A stretch of DNA of 64,000 nt from Muribaculum gordoncarteri (GTDB lineage Bacteria; Bacteroidota; Bacteroidia; Bacteroidales; Muribaculaceae). Of this stretch, positions 34,861 through 43,972 are shown in pieces (the first letter of the stretch is position 1; the number at the start of each line of letters is the position of its first letter). Where the stretch lies: contig NZ_CP039393.1 in the NCBI RefSeq assembly GCF_004803695.1, positions 2,418,001-2,482,000 on the forward strand. Reading direction: 5' to 3'. A program made the position numbers and the translations under genes. The notes below the pieces were generated by a model that saw nothing but the letters and a program-made list of their open reading frames with translations, was not told the origin of the DNA and searched no databases.

Positions 34861-36255
34861 TTATTGATTTTTATTTTGCAAGAGATAACGTTCTTCCTTA
34901 GCGGTAAACGAGATAAACAAGATGGAGAGAGCACAAGCCGCCAAGAGGAGGACAAAGGTCCAGTCCCAGCCCACACTGCCGGCTACATAACCGATAACTA
35001 TGTTTGCAAGAATAGCGGTTCCGAAGAAATATCCGAAGAAACCCGTGAGTCCGGCGGCGGTTCCGGCTGCATTCTTTGGTGCAAGGTCAAGAGCCTGAAC
35101 TCCGATAAGCATAACCGGGCCGTAGATGAAAAATCCGATGCCGATCAACGACAGGGTAACGATAGTGTAATTGTAGGAGAAACGCCAGTAGAGCAGGATG
35201 AACACAGCCACGAGAGCCATGAATATTATCGTGGTGATGGCTCGACGGCCCTTGAACACCTTGTCGCTCAACCATCCGCACACGAGCGTGCCGGGAATAG
35301 CCGCAAACTCATAGGCGAAGTAAGCCCAACCTGCGTCCTTGATGTCGTAGCCCTGCGAGTCCTTCAGGAACGCCGGAGCCCAGTCGAGGCATCCGTAACG
35401 CACCATGTAGACGAATGCGTTGGCAATGGCGATAAACCAGAGCATCTTGTTGTTAAAGACATATTTGAAGAATATCTCCTTGGCGGTAAGCACCTGCTCG
35501 TGCTTCTCGCTGTAATTCTTGGGATAGTCGTTGCGATACTTCTCGATCGAAGGCAGTCCGCACGACTGAGGGGTGTCGCGAATGAGTATGTAGGCAAGTA
35601 TCGCTATGAATATTGCCACAGCTGCCGGGAAGGCATAGGTACCGATAAGGAAGTAGTACTTGGTCTGGCTGCCGTAGAACCATGAGCCGAACCAAATAGC
35701 GCCGTACACTGCCATGGGGCCCACGAGTGCGCCGCCAACGTTGTGTGCGCAGTTCCATATCGACATCTTTGTGCCGCGCTCCTTGATTGAGAACCAATGG
35801 GTCATGACGCGTCCGCACGGAGGCCAGCCCATTCCATTGAACCATCCTACAAGGAAGTTCAACACTGCCATAAGCGCAATGGCCCACATCTTGTGTTCGG
35901 GACCGATAGCAGTCACAGGCACAATCATGAACGCCATTGAAATAGCGGCCAGCACAAGTCCGAGCGGCAGGAATACACGTGCGTTACTTCGGTCGGAAAC
36001 GCTGCCCATCAAGAATTTAGACAAAGCATAGGCGATTGCGTTCATCGACAATACGATACTAAGTTCTCCGGTTTCAAAGCCGAACGGTGCAAGCTCCGGT
36101 ATGGCCATGGAAAAGTTCTTTCGCACGATGTAGAAACCCGCATAACCGATGAATATGCCCAAGAACACCTGCCATCGCAGTTTCTTATAGTTAGAATCGA
36201 CCTTTTCCGCCGGCATTTCAGCCTTATAAGCCGGTGGAGCTAAAAATTTCCACAT
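34861..36255 (-). CDS. glpT: Glycerol-3-phosphate:phosphate antiporter
   Basis: 464 residues with twelve hydrophobic helices, organophosphate:phosphate antiporter branch of the MFS. Phosphate-binding positions are recognisable: R45 in YIVRKNFSMA (the same number as in E. coli GlpT), R286 in YMVRYGCLDWAP (R269 in E. coli) and H171 in CAHNVGG. This makes glycerol-3-phosphate import the likely function rather than hexose phosphates. It lies between glpC and glpQ with short gaps. Confidence 0.94.
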   Translation of the reverse strand: MWKFLAPPAYKAEMPAEKVDSNYKKLRWQVFLGIFIGYAGFYIVRKNFSMAIPELAPFGFETGELSIVLSMNAIAYALSKFLMGSVSDRSNARVFLPLGLVLAAISMAFMIVPVTAIGPEHKMWAIALMAVLNFLVGWFNGMGWPPCGRVMTHWFSIKERGTKMSIWNCAHNVGGALVGPMAVYGAIWFGSWFYGSQTKYYFLIGTYAFPAAVAIFIAILAYILIRDTPQSCGLPSIEKYRNDYPKNYSEKHEQVLTAKEIFFKYVFNNKMLWFIAIANAFVYMVRYGCLDWAPAFLKDSQGYDIKDAGWAYFAYEFAAIPGTLVCGWLSDKVFKGRRAITTIIFMALVAVFILLYWRFSYNYTIVTLSLIGIGFFIYGPVMLIGVQALDLAPKNAAGTAAGLTGFFGYFFGTAILANIVIGYVAGSVGWDWTFVLLLAACALSILFISFTAKEERYLLQNKNQ

Positions 36256-36278
36256 AATCTATAGTTTTAATTGGTTTG

Positions 36279-37553
36279 CTATTTTAGATTTACTGAGTTG
36301 GCGCGTCGAGTTGCCTCTATGTCAAGGGCATCGGCGATTATGGAAATGGGGTTGGCGACGGGCATTCCGGTCGACATCTCTATCTGCCATTTGCAGGTTT
36401 CGCAATCGGTGGCCACGAGGTCGACATGCTCTCCGAGAATCTGGTTGAACAGCGGTCGGCCTATGTCCTGCGAATAGTTGTAGTTCTCCTTCTTGAATCC
36501 GTAGGTTCCGGCGATTCCGCAGCAGTTCGACTCAAGAGGCACATAGTCAAGTCCCGGAATCATCTTCAGCAATGAAGTCGAGTATATGGTCCATCCGAGT
36601 TTCTCCATGTGACATGGCGTGTGGTAGGCTACCCTCTTTTTATAATCGTCGCGGAACACGAGCTTAGCCTTGCCTGAGTCGATGAGATTGTAGAGGAATC
36701 GGGTTGCGAGCATCACCTCGTCGCGCACATCGGCGTTGTCAAGGTCGAGCAAGTGGGGATACTCGTCACGAATCGTGAAGGTGCAGGTGGAGCTTGTGCC
36801 TATTACGGTGAGGTTTTCCTCAAGCACGGCACGGCGTATCTGCTCGAGATTTATCTTACCGTCACGCTTGGCCTCGTCGATCAATCGGTTGGAAATCTTT
36901 GCAACGCCGCAGCACTTCTCGTCCTCCAGCAGCTTGATGCCGTAGCCTACCGCATTCATCACCGTGACAAGGTCCTTGCCAAGCTGCGGATAGTTGTAGT
37001 TTACGTAACATCCGTGGAAATAGGCCACCTGACGGGGATAGCGGCTCTGGTTGAGCCGTGCCTCCTTCTTGAACCATGTCGTGAACTTCTCGGAAGCGTA
37101 GGAGGGAAATGTGCGGTGGGCGTCGATGCCGAGAGTGGCATCCATTATCTTTTTCACCGGTTTCAATCCCAGCGTGGCGTTGACTACGGGAGCGACCAGG
37201 GTGGCCATGTTGCCCATGAAGTCGGTGTTGGCGAGCATGCGGTCACGCAATCCGGGCGATTTCTTGCTGTACTTGATGCGTGCCGACTGGATTATGTCGC
37301 CAATCTTCACATTGGATGGGCACACTACCTCACATCGCTTGCAATTAAGACAGTATTTAAGTGCCTCGTCATAGAAGAAGGGCTTCTTAAGCCTGTAGCG
37401 CTCACCGTCGGGGCCGGCCTGCTTCGGACCCGGGAAATCGGGATTGACCGGCGTTACGGGACAATAGACCGTGCAGATGGTACACTTTATACACTGCTCG
37501 AAGTTATTGTCGCTTATATTGCTTTTCTGATAGTTAACTGTCGAATCGTCCAT
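36279..37553 (-). CDS. glpC: Anaerobic glycerol-3-phosphate dehydrogenase subunit C
   Basis: 424 residues. Two [4Fe-4S] clusters are encoded in the first 90 residues (CIKCTICTVYCP and CLNCKRCEVVCP), followed by two cysteine-rich CCG domains (HGCYVNYNYP...EKCCGVAK and ESNCCGIAG). The subunit links GlpAB to the membrane and passes electrons to menaquinone. The gene follows glpB by four bases and precedes glpT, showing tight operon structure. Confidence 0.95.
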   Translation of the reverse strand: MDDSTVNYQKSNISDNNFEQCIKCTICTVYCPVTPVNPDFPGPKQAGPDGERYRLKKPFFYDEALKYCLNCKRCEVVCPSNVKIGDIIQSARIKYSKKSPGLRDRMLANTDFMGNMATLVAPVVNATLGLKPVKKIMDATLGIDAHRTFPSYASEKFTTWFKKEARLNQSRYPRQVAYFHGCYVNYNYPQLGKDLVTVMNAVGYGIKLLEDEKCCGVAKISNRLIDEAKRDGKINLEQIRRAVLEENLTVIGTSSTCTFTIRDEYPHLLDLDNADVRDEVMLATRFLYNLIDSGKAKLVFRDDYKKRVAYHTPCHMEKLGWTIYSTSLLKMIPGLDYVPLESNCCGIAGTYGFKKENYNYSQDIGRPLFNQILGEHVDLVATDCETCKWQIEMSTGMPVANPISIIADALDIEATRRANSVNLK

Positions 37554-37557
37554 AGTG

Positions 37558-38799
37558 TCATCGGGCTAAAATGTTATCAACAACCTTCATGGAAGTCATC
37601 AGCGCAACTCCGGCGCCCGACTCCTCCTTCATCGAATTGCAGCCGCCGAGCACCGCGCCCACGGCATACATGTTGTCAAGAGTCCGGCCATCCTTCATGA
37701 CGCGGAACTCATCATCGGTCGTCACTCCATACTTCATGTAGGCGTGATCTTTGAAAATATCCTTATGGTACCACTCGCTCCTCGTTGTCGGAGCCTTAAT
37801 GTCAAGCCCGAATATAGGCTCGTATATCGACACCGGGTTGGCCATGATGCCGTAGCTGAAGAAACTTCCGCTCGCGAGGATGAAGTAGTCGGCCGAAAGC
37901 TCCATGTCCCCGAGATTGACCGTAAATATCTTCATCATCCTGTCGCCCTCGGCAACTCCGTTGGTGACGCTGTCGCCAAGCAGATAGGTGCCGCCGAGCT
38001 TTTTAAAGTAACGGCGCAGGCGTATCTGCGAACGCATTCCGCCCACCGACATGGGCTGCGTCGACACAAAGTAGAGCGGACGGTCAACCTTCTCGCGCAG
38101 AAGCTTGACGGGTTCATCGTCAAAGAGTCCGATGACGGCCGGCATCAGCACCGTGTCGGCATCGCCGGCAAGGCGGTTGACCTCACGGGCCACATCGCCG
38201 ATGACATCGCCCACGATGACACGCGCTATATTGGCGGCGCGCATCTCGGTTGAGCTCTTGCGCAGGGTTTCGAGCTCAGGCAGCGTAAACGATTTCAGCG
38301 AGCAGCTCAAACCGGCTTCCTCAAGCCCCTTGGCAATGAAACTCGGATAGAAATCGAGATAGCCGTTAAAGTTGATTATGGCCACCTTTCCCCATGGAAG
38401 ATTGTCAGGCTTTCCCACTGTGGCATAGTCGTCGATCGTGAGCCAGGCAGGCTTGAAAGCGCCTATGGGAGTTAGGCGGTAATGATTGCGCTCCTCGCTG
38501 CCGTGGGTGTTGATTCCCGCCTCGGCAAAGAGAGGCTTTACACGCTTTACGTAATCGGTTATCGCATCAATGCCCACCTTGCGGTAGGGGTGTGACGCGG
38601 GGAGTTTTGCGATTGCCTCCAGGGGACGCTCCACAAAGTTTCCGTCACGCTGCCCGAACAGGCCGAAAGAGCCCGAACTGAAATGCAGCGCGCTGTGTCC
38701 CGAAGATACTATGGCGACCTTGCGGCCTGCCTTTGTCAGCAAAATACCGCTCACGAGTCCGCTAAGTCCGCCTCCTATTATTACAATGTCGTACTTCAT
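37558..38799 (-). CDS. glpB: Anaerobic glycerol-3-phosphate dehydrogenase subunit B
   Basis: 413 residues. The N-terminal flavin-binding segment is YDIVIIGGGLSGLVSGILLTK, and the conserved stretch HFSSGSFGLFGQRDG follows. The C-terminus NMYAVGAVLGGCNSMKEESG is typical of GlpB. It acts with GlpA as the soluble flavin dimer that oxidises glycerol-3-phosphate to dihydroxyacetone phosphate. Twelve bases separate it from glpA and four from glpC. Confidence 0.95.
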   Translation of the reverse strand: MKYDIVIIGGGLSGLVSGILLTKAGRKVAIVSSGHSALHFSSGSFGLFGQRDGNFVERPLEAIAKLPASHPYRKVGIDAITDYVKRVKPLFAEAGINTHGSEERNHYRLTPIGAFKPAWLTIDDYATVGKPDNLPWGKVAIINFNGYLDFYPSFIAKGLEEAGLSCSLKSFTLPELETLRKSSTEMRAANIARVIVGDVIGDVAREVNRLAGDADTVLMPAVIGLFDDEPVKLLREKVDRPLYFVSTQPMSVGGMRSQIRLRRYFKKLGGTYLLGDSVTNGVAEGDRMMKIFTVNLGDMELSADYFILASGSFFSYGIMANPVSIYEPIFGLDIKAPTTRSEWYHKDIFKDHAYMKYGVTTDDEFRVMKDGRTLDNMYAVGAVLGGCNSMKEESGAGVALMTSMKVVDNILAR

Positions 38800-38811
38800 A
38801 CGTGATTCATG

Positions 38812-40467
38812 TTATTGTTCGTCAATCTTATCCTCAGGCTCGGCTATTCGGTCAAGTCCGCACACACCTTCGTAGAGCCACGACATGAGCTGCGCCTCGA
38901 CAAGCGACTCGCCCCATGCCACGGGGTACATTCCCTTCCAGCGCTCGTTGATGAACGCCGACAGGTCGCGCAACGTGCGGTCGACACACTTGTTGGCCTT
39001 AACGAGTATTCCGGCGGCGCGGCAGGCACACAGCTCGCCCTGGCACGTGCCCATTCCCAGTCGTGTGCGACGACGCAGATTTATAAGGTTCTCGACATGA
39101 AGCTCGTCGATGGCATATTTTATCTCGCCCACCGAAACCTGTTCACACTCACACACCACAGCCTCGTCCTCCTCGGTTTGATAGGCAATGTGGCTGCTCA
39201 GTGTGCCGTGACGCCCTTCGGCGGCCTTCTGGTCGGTGCTGAGCTCTATGATGTGGGCCTTGTGGTGATGCTTGGCCTCGGCCAGGTCGGCTGTTTCCGA
39301 ACCCGGGAGCGGGGTTTCAGCCGTAACGCACTTCACATCGCGACCAAGCTTGCGGCATGCCATGTCGGTAGCCCACTCGGCCATCAGGCGGTAGGTCATG
39401 AGCTTGCCGCCGGTTATGGTTATGAATCCCTCAAGACCGTCACGCGTGGCATGATCAAGACACACGATGCCTCGGCTTATGCTTCGGCCCGACGGGTCGT
39501 TGTCGGCGGCCACAAGGGGGCGCACACCGGCATAAGCACGCAGGATGCGCGTATAGGCTATGCTCGGCGCTATCTTTATACCCTCCCTCATGAGTATGTC
39601 AACCTCCTCGGGAGTCACTTCCATATTGTCGATTTGATCGTAAGGTATGCGGCTCGAAGTTGTGCCTATGAGCGAAATTGTGTCGCCCGGCACAAGGATG
39701 TCGGCATCGGCCGGCTTGCGACAGCGGTTGATCACTACATTGTTGATGCGGTGACCGAAGATGAGCAACGCGCCCTTGGCCGGGAACATGTTGATGCGCA
39801 CTCCGGCAAGCTCGGCAATGAGGTGTCCCCATATACCGCCGGCGTTTATCACGAGGTCGGAGTAAACGGTCGACTCTTCGCCGGTCTTGTTGTCGCGCAG
39901 CTTTACGCCCATCACACGGTTTTGCTCGATGACAAATCCCACTACCTGATTATAGGTCATCACATCGGCTCCGTGACGACGGGCATCAATCACATTGGCA
40001 ACCGTAAGCCTGAACGGGTCAATGGATCCGTCGGGAACCTTTACCGCTCCTATGAGCCGATGGTTGACAGCCGGCTCTATGCGTATGGCCTCATCGGGAT
40101 CGATTATCTCGGCGTTGATGCCGGCCTTGTGACATGCCTCCACAAATGTGGCCTGATAGCCAAGGTCGTCATCGGGGAGAGTGATGAACAGTCCTCCGGT
40201 ATCCTCAACGCAATGTCGGGCGATTTTGCGGAGTATCATGTTCTCCTTTATACACTCAGCGGCCGACTCCGGGTCGGTGACAGCATATCGCGCTCCGCTG
40301 TGGAGAAGTCCGTGATTGCGCCCTGTGGCACCTGCGGTAAAGTCAAACCGCTCGACAAGAAGAGTCTTCAACCCTCTTATCGCGCAGTCACGCGCTGTAC
40401 CGGCTCCGGTGGCACCGCCGCCTATCACGATGACATCGTAATGTTTTTTACCGAGATTATTATCCAT
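38812..40467 (-). CDS. glpA: Anaerobic glycerol-3-phosphate dehydrogenase subunit A
   Basis: 551 residues. The FAD-binding motif is VIVIGGGATGAGTARDCA, followed by the family's GATGRNHGLLHSGARYA. The C-terminal BFD-like domain holds the cysteines CECEQ and GTCQGELCACR for a [2Fe-2S] cluster, which distinguishes anaerobic GlpA from aerobic GlpD. It is the catalytic subunit. The gene heads a six-gene minus-strand unit and is preceded by a long AT-rich leader of about 220 bases from the likely promoter. Confidence 0.96.
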   Translation of the reverse strand: MDNNLGKKHYDVIVIGGGATGAGTARDCAIRGLKTLLVERFDFTAGATGRNHGLLHSGARYAVTDPESAAECIKENMILRKIARHCVEDTGGLFITLPDDDLGYQATFVEACHKAGINAEIIDPDEAIRIEPAVNHRLIGAVKVPDGSIDPFRLTVANVIDARRHGADVMTYNQVVGFVIEQNRVMGVKLRDNKTGEESTVYSDLVINAGGIWGHLIAELAGVRINMFPAKGALLIFGHRINNVVINRCRKPADADILVPGDTISLIGTTSSRIPYDQIDNMEVTPEEVDILMREGIKIAPSIAYTRILRAYAGVRPLVAADNDPSGRSISRGIVCLDHATRDGLEGFITITGGKLMTYRLMAEWATDMACRKLGRDVKCVTAETPLPGSETADLAEAKHHHKAHIIELSTDQKAAEGRHGTLSSHIAYQTEEDEAVVCECEQVSVGEIKYAIDELHVENLINLRRRTRLGMGTCQGELCACRAAGILVKANKCVDRTLRDLSAFINERWKGMYPVAWGESLVEAQLMSWLYEGVCGLDRIAEPEDKIDEQ

Positions 40468-40696
40468 GTAACTTTTATGTTTTTTGATTTATATTGAATG
40501 CCGCCAGACCGACCTACCAATAGTGCTTCATGGTTAGGAAGGTAACGTTTAACTTTAACTGCATTTTAAAAGTCTTTGTTCATCAATCTCTAAATTTGTA
40601 TTAATCGACAATCCGGCAAAACGACTAATATTCATTTATTGAGTTTTTCAGCAGATTTATCGATTAAGTTTTGCTTTGAAAGTCTTACTTTCGTTG

Positions 40697-40728
40697 CAAA
40701 AGTAAATACTTTTTTATTTAAAAACAAA
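40697..40728 (-). promoter_or_regulatory. Promoter of the glp operon
   Basis: On the minus strand TTTG (40725-40728), 20-base spacer, and TACTTTTG (40697-40704). The -7 box overlaps one arm of the inverted repeat TTACTTT (40685-40691) / AAAGTAA (40699-40705). Confidence 0.7.
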
Positions 40729-40985
40729 AGATTTATCAAAAAGTTCACAAAAATCTTTCAACAGAACAAACATGATACTGCATATCAATGTATTATCCTT
40801 ATATATTAATTTATTTCGCCATTTTACAACTTTCATATAGAAATAAAATACTTTCATAAACATTTCATTATCCACCAACTCAAAACCAATAAGCATATCA
40901 TTGCGAAACTTTTAAAGAGAAAAACGCTCTCGCCAAAAAGCGTTGCAAACTTTAGCGAAAAACGGTTACGAAACGCTTATAAATA

Positions 40986-41015
40986 TTGCTAATTCAATAA
41001 TTTTCACTAAATTTG
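40986..41015 (+). promoter_or_regulatory. Promoter of the DeoR-type regulator gene
   Basis: TTG 40986-40988, 19-base spacer, and TAAATTTG 41008-41015. The -7 box includes the upstream in-frame TTG at 41013, so translation must start later, at ATG 41052. Confidence 0.75.
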
Positions 41016-41051
41016 CGAAACAAAAATCTCCCACAAACTAAACAATCCCCA

Positions 41052-41831
41052 ATGACCAAAGACGAGCGCCACAAGCTTATTATCGATACCTTGATGATGC
41101 ATGAATCCATCCAAGTATCGGATCTTTCCTTACTCCTCGATGTATCGGCAGTTACGATTCGCAAGGACCTGACCGAGCTCGAGAAACTCAACAAGCTATA
41201 TCGAAGCCACGGAAGAGCCATCCTCATAAACCCCTACATCAACAACCGCTCGGTAAACGAAAAAGAGAAACTCGCACGCAGCGAAAAAGAGCACATAGGC
41301 CGAATGGCGGCTTCGCTGATAACCAAGGACGACTCCATAATAATAGCATCGGGCACCACGGTGCTTGCCTTTGCGCGTTGCATACGCCCCATACACCGGC
41401 TTACCGTAATCTCGGCCTCGATTCAGGTGTCGGAGATACTTGCCGCCAACGAGTCGATCGATGTAGTGCAGCTGGGAGGGTCGTTACGCACAAGCAGCCT
41501 CTCGGTAGTAGGAAAATACGCCGAGTCGCCCCTTGCCGAGTTTTCATGCAGCAAGCTTTTTCTCGGTGTCGACGGAATAGACCTCGACTTCGGGATAACC
41601 ACAACCGACATACGCGAGGCCGACCTCAACAAAATCATGATGCACACGGCTCAGAAGACAATCGTGCTTGCCGACTCGTCGAAATTCCGCCGCCGAGGAT
41701 TCAGCAAAATCGCCAACATGGATGAAATAGACCTGATAATAACCGACGAAGGAATATCGGACAAAATAGCCAACCGCATCGAAGAGCTCGGAATCGAGCT
41801 GACAGTGGTGCCTGTGACACAAAAACAATAG
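41052..41831 (+). CDS. DeoR/GlpR-family transcriptional regulator
   Basis: 259 residues. The N-terminal winged helix-turn-helix (MTKDERHKLIIDTLMMHESIQVSDLS, VSAVTIRKDL) is followed by the DeoR C-terminal sensor domain (IIIASGTTVLAFARCI, VVQLGGSLRTSSLSVVG, DGIDLDFGITTTDIREADL). Proteins of this type bind phosphorylated sugars or polyols and usually repress. Its divergent position facing glpA makes it the likely glycerol-3-phosphate-responsive regulator of the operon (inference). It is convergent with comF, only nine bases between the stops. Confidence 0.92.
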   Translation: MTKDERHKLIIDTLMMHESIQVSDLSLLLDVSAVTIRKDLTELEKLNKLYRSHGRAILINPYINNRSVNEKEKLARSEKEHIGRMAASLITKDDSIIIASGTTVLAFARCIRPIHRLTVISASIQVSEILAANESIDVVQLGGSLRTSSLSVVGKYAESPLAEFSCSKLFLGVDGIDLDFGITTTDIREADLNKIMMHTAQKTIVLADSSKFRRRGFSKIANMDEIDLIITDEGISDKIANRIEELGIELTVVPVTQKQ

Positions 41832-41840
41832 AGCTGTCCG

Positions 41841-42539
41841 TCACGACAGATGCGCCACCCCGAGGGCAAGCACCGACAGCCGCGCCGACGGCTCGACACG
41901 GTGTATCGCCTCACAGCAGGCAAGCAGCGTGGCCCCCGTGGTGATGACATCATCGACCACCAATACATGCCGACCCGCCACACTTGCTCCATCGCGCAAC
42001 TCATACACACTTCCCGCATTAACCCATCGCTGATAGCTGTTACGCGCCGTCTGCGTGGCGTGACCTCTCGACGCCACAAGCGAGTGCGACACCTCAAGTC
42101 CCGTGACATCGGCAATGCCCCGCGCTATATAGTCGCTCTGGTTGTATCCGCGACGCATCAGCTTCCACCGGTGAAGAGGCACCGGGACAATCATGTCGAT
42201 GCCGTCGAAGAATCCGTCACGCGACAGCTCCCTTGCAAACCGTCGCGCTATCTTTCGCGCCACCACGGGGCGTGACGAATACTTGGCCTGATGAATCAGC
42301 TTCACATAGGGGCTCTCCTTATAATAATGGAAATATCCGGCGGCACGCTCTATCGCCACCGTGGAGGCCAGGCGTTCATGGAGCAGGTTGAAGTCGTCGC
42401 CGTTGGAACTTACACGCGGCAACTGACGCAAACAGTGCAGGCACATCACATCCTCGCCACGGCACAACGAGCGTCCGCACACTTCGCACACCTGCGGATA
42501 TATCATCCTCAACACCCCGTCGATCCACTTCACATCCAT
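41841..42539 (-). CDS. comF: ComF family phosphoribosyltransferase-like protein
   Basis: 232 residues. A four-cysteine zinc-finger-like N-terminus (CEVCGRSLCRGEDVMCLHC) is followed by a PRTase domain with the PRPP loop VLVVDDVITTGATLLAC. ComF proteins are implicated in DNA uptake and single-strand DNA handling in competent bacteria; in Bacteroidota the role is uncertain. It is last in the prmC-recX-comF row; recX ends 15 bases upstream. Confidence 0.9.
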   Translation of the reverse strand: MDVKWIDGVLRMIYPQVCEVCGRSLCRGEDVMCLHCLRQLPRVSSNGDDFNLLHERLASTVAIERAAGYFHYYKESPYVKLIHQAKYSSRPVVARKIARRFARELSRDGFFDGIDMIVPVPLHRWKLMRRGYNQSDYIARGIADVTGLEVSHSLVASRGHATQTARNSYQRWVNAGSVYELRDGASVAGRHVLVVDDVITTGATLLACCEAIHRVEPSARLSVLALGVAHLS

Positions 42540-42554
42540 GACTACACATATTAA

Positions 42555-43046
42555 TCATTCATCATCGTCATCATCACAATCGACCGTCCTGAGCGCGTCG
42601 CCCACAAGGCCCGGTTCAAAACCTCGCTGAACGCCGAATCGGAAGAGCCGCATACGGTCGTCACGCCCGACAGGCCGCTCCATGCCTCGCGCCTTAGCCC
42701 GCAACAGCGACCTCAGGGCAACAAGATAATCCTCCTCGTCGATTTCGTCACGCAACGCCTCATCGGCCACATCACGCGGAATGCGCTTGGAGGCAAGTCC
42801 GAGAGCGATCTTGCGCCGACCCCAGCGGCTGAATATGAACTTGTCACGCACATAGGCCCGTGCATAACGCTCGTCATCGACAAACCGCCGCTCGATAAGT
42901 CGCTCAACAATGGCCTCGCGCTCGGCGGCAGAGATGCCCCATGTCACAAGCTTGCGGCGCACCTCGCTTCTGCACTGCTCGGAACGGGCGCACAGTGTTT
43001 CAAGCCTCACGCGGGCTTCATCGGCGGTAACGGCACGCTTAGCCAT
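42555..43046 (-). CDS. recX: Regulatory protein RecX
   Basis: 163 residues from ATG 43046, slightly inside the prmC gene (8-base overlap); a GTG at 43052 is an alternative start. The protein is highly charged and helical, with the RecX repeats (ARVRLETLCARSEQCRSEVRRKL, RFVDDERYARAYVRDKF, SRWGRRKIALGLASKRIP). RecX binds RecA filaments and limits recombination. It ends in an acidic run CDDDDDE. recA is not in this window. Confidence 0.9.
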   Translation of the reverse strand: MAKRAVTADEARVRLETLCARSEQCRSEVRRKLVTWGISAAEREAIVERLIERRFVDDERYARAYVRDKFIFSRWGRRKIALGLASKRIPRDVADEALRDEIDEEDYLVALRSLLRAKARGMERPVGRDDRMRLFRFGVQRGFEPGLVGDALRTVDCDDDDDE

Positions 43047-43914
43047 CGTCACGCGGTGATTTAGCCTTTACAAACCGCTGACGCCCCTCGGCGTCGGCCC
43101 ACGACTCCACATCGACAAGTCCCTCGCCCTCCAGCATCGTCACAAGAGTGTCGCGATAGAGCGGATTTATCTCAAAGTAGAGCTCCCCTCCCGCGCGCAA
43201 CGAGGCCGCGGCATAACGCCCTATCGCCTTGTAGAAGCGCAACGGGTCGTTGTCGGGGACAAAAAGCGCCAAATGCGGCTCATAACGCAACACATTCTGC
43301 TCCATGTCACGCTTCTCGTTTTCGGCTATGTAGGGAGGATTGCTTACGATAATGTCCCACAACGGCTCGGCCGGACTCTCCATGGCGAGCGCATCGCCTT
43401 GACGAAGCGTCACATTCACCTTCAGCTGCGTGACATTGTCACGTGCGACACCCAACGCAGCCTCCGAAATGTCGATTGCGGTAACATCGGCCCACTTCAG
43501 CCCGCGTGCGAGTGCTACGGCGATACACCCCGAACCAGTGCAGACATCCAGCACCGACAGGTCGGAACGATCGCCCCACTCCTTCACTATGCAGTCGACA
43601 AGCTCCTGAGTTTCGGGGCGCGGAATAAGCACATCGGGAGTCACCTTTATCTCCAGCCCGCAGAATCGAGCCTTGCCGAATATATACTGGACAGGCTCGT
43701 CATTAAGAAGCCTCTCCACAACTTTATCTATCTTCTCCTGCATAAAAGGAGAAATTATGCTATCTTTGTGCAGCACAACATCCACCGGCTCATAGTGCAG
43801 CAGCTCCTCGACGACTATGCGCGTCAGAGCCTGAGCCTCGCCGGGAGGATAATGCGCCGACAAGCGGTCACGCACTCCGTCGGCACATTGCTTCAATGTA
43901 ATGTCAGCTGTCAT
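43039..43914 (-). CDS. prmC: Release factor glutamine methyltransferase
   Basis: 291 residues. An N-terminal helical domain (about 1-75) precedes a Rossmann methyltransferase with the SAM motif DVCTGSGCIA (123-132) and the glutamine-binding NPPY (192-195). It methylates the GGQ glutamine of RF1 and RF2 for efficient termination. It is the first gene of prmC-recX-comF; a TATATTTG -7 box lies at 43937-43944, back-to-back with ribD. Confidence 0.95.
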   Translation of the reverse strand: MTADITLKQCADGVRDRLSAHYPPGEAQALTRIVVEELLHYEPVDVVLHKDSIISPFMQEKIDKVVERLLNDEPVQYIFGKARFCGLEIKVTPDVLIPRPETQELVDCIVKEWGDRSDLSVLDVCTGSGCIAVALARGLKWADVTAIDISEAALGVARDNVTQLKVNVTLRQGDALAMESPAEPLWDIIVSNPPYIAENEKRDMEQNVLRYEPHLALFVPDNDPLRFYKAIGRYAAASLRAGGELYFEINPLYRDTLVTMLEGEGLVDVESWADAEGRQRFVKAKSPRDDG

Positions 43915-43936
43915 AACAGTACTATTTTACCAATTA

Positions 43937-43944
43937 CAAATATA
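43937..43944 (-). promoter_or_regulatory. -7 box for prmC-recX-comF
   Basis: TATATTTG on the minus strand, 23 bases from the prmC start. The -33 element is not clear. Confidence 0.5.
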
Positions 43945-43972
43945 AGAATATTTGACGAAACACTATTAATTA

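Larger units (their letters stand above)
40468..41051. promoter_or_regulatory. Divergent AT-rich control region between glpA and the DeoR-type regulator
   Basis: 584 bases with no convincing gene, much richer in A and T than either neighbour. It contains the glpA promoter (40697-40728), the regulator promoter (40986-41015), an inverted repeat TTACTTT/AAAGTAA over the glpA -7 box, and a cluster of AACGCT/AGCGTT motifs at 40923-40977. These are candidate operators for the divergently encoded regulator. Confidence 0.7.

Noticed and set aside
38809-40497. A long plus-strand open frame of 562 codons opposite glpA
   Set aside because: Its translation has no recognisable motifs, while glpA on the other strand is full length with intact FAD and Fe-S motifs. 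Long antisense frames are common in this codon-biased DNA.
40468-40690. Possible riboswitch in the long glpA leader
   Set aside because: I could not fold it into any known riboswitch core by eye. Only the promoter and short inverted repeats are supported.
40714-40896. A 60-codon minus-strand open frame in the glp control region
   Set aside because: It runs through the predicted glpA -33 element, is very AT-rich, and has no promoter or family. Chance frame in AT-rich DNA.
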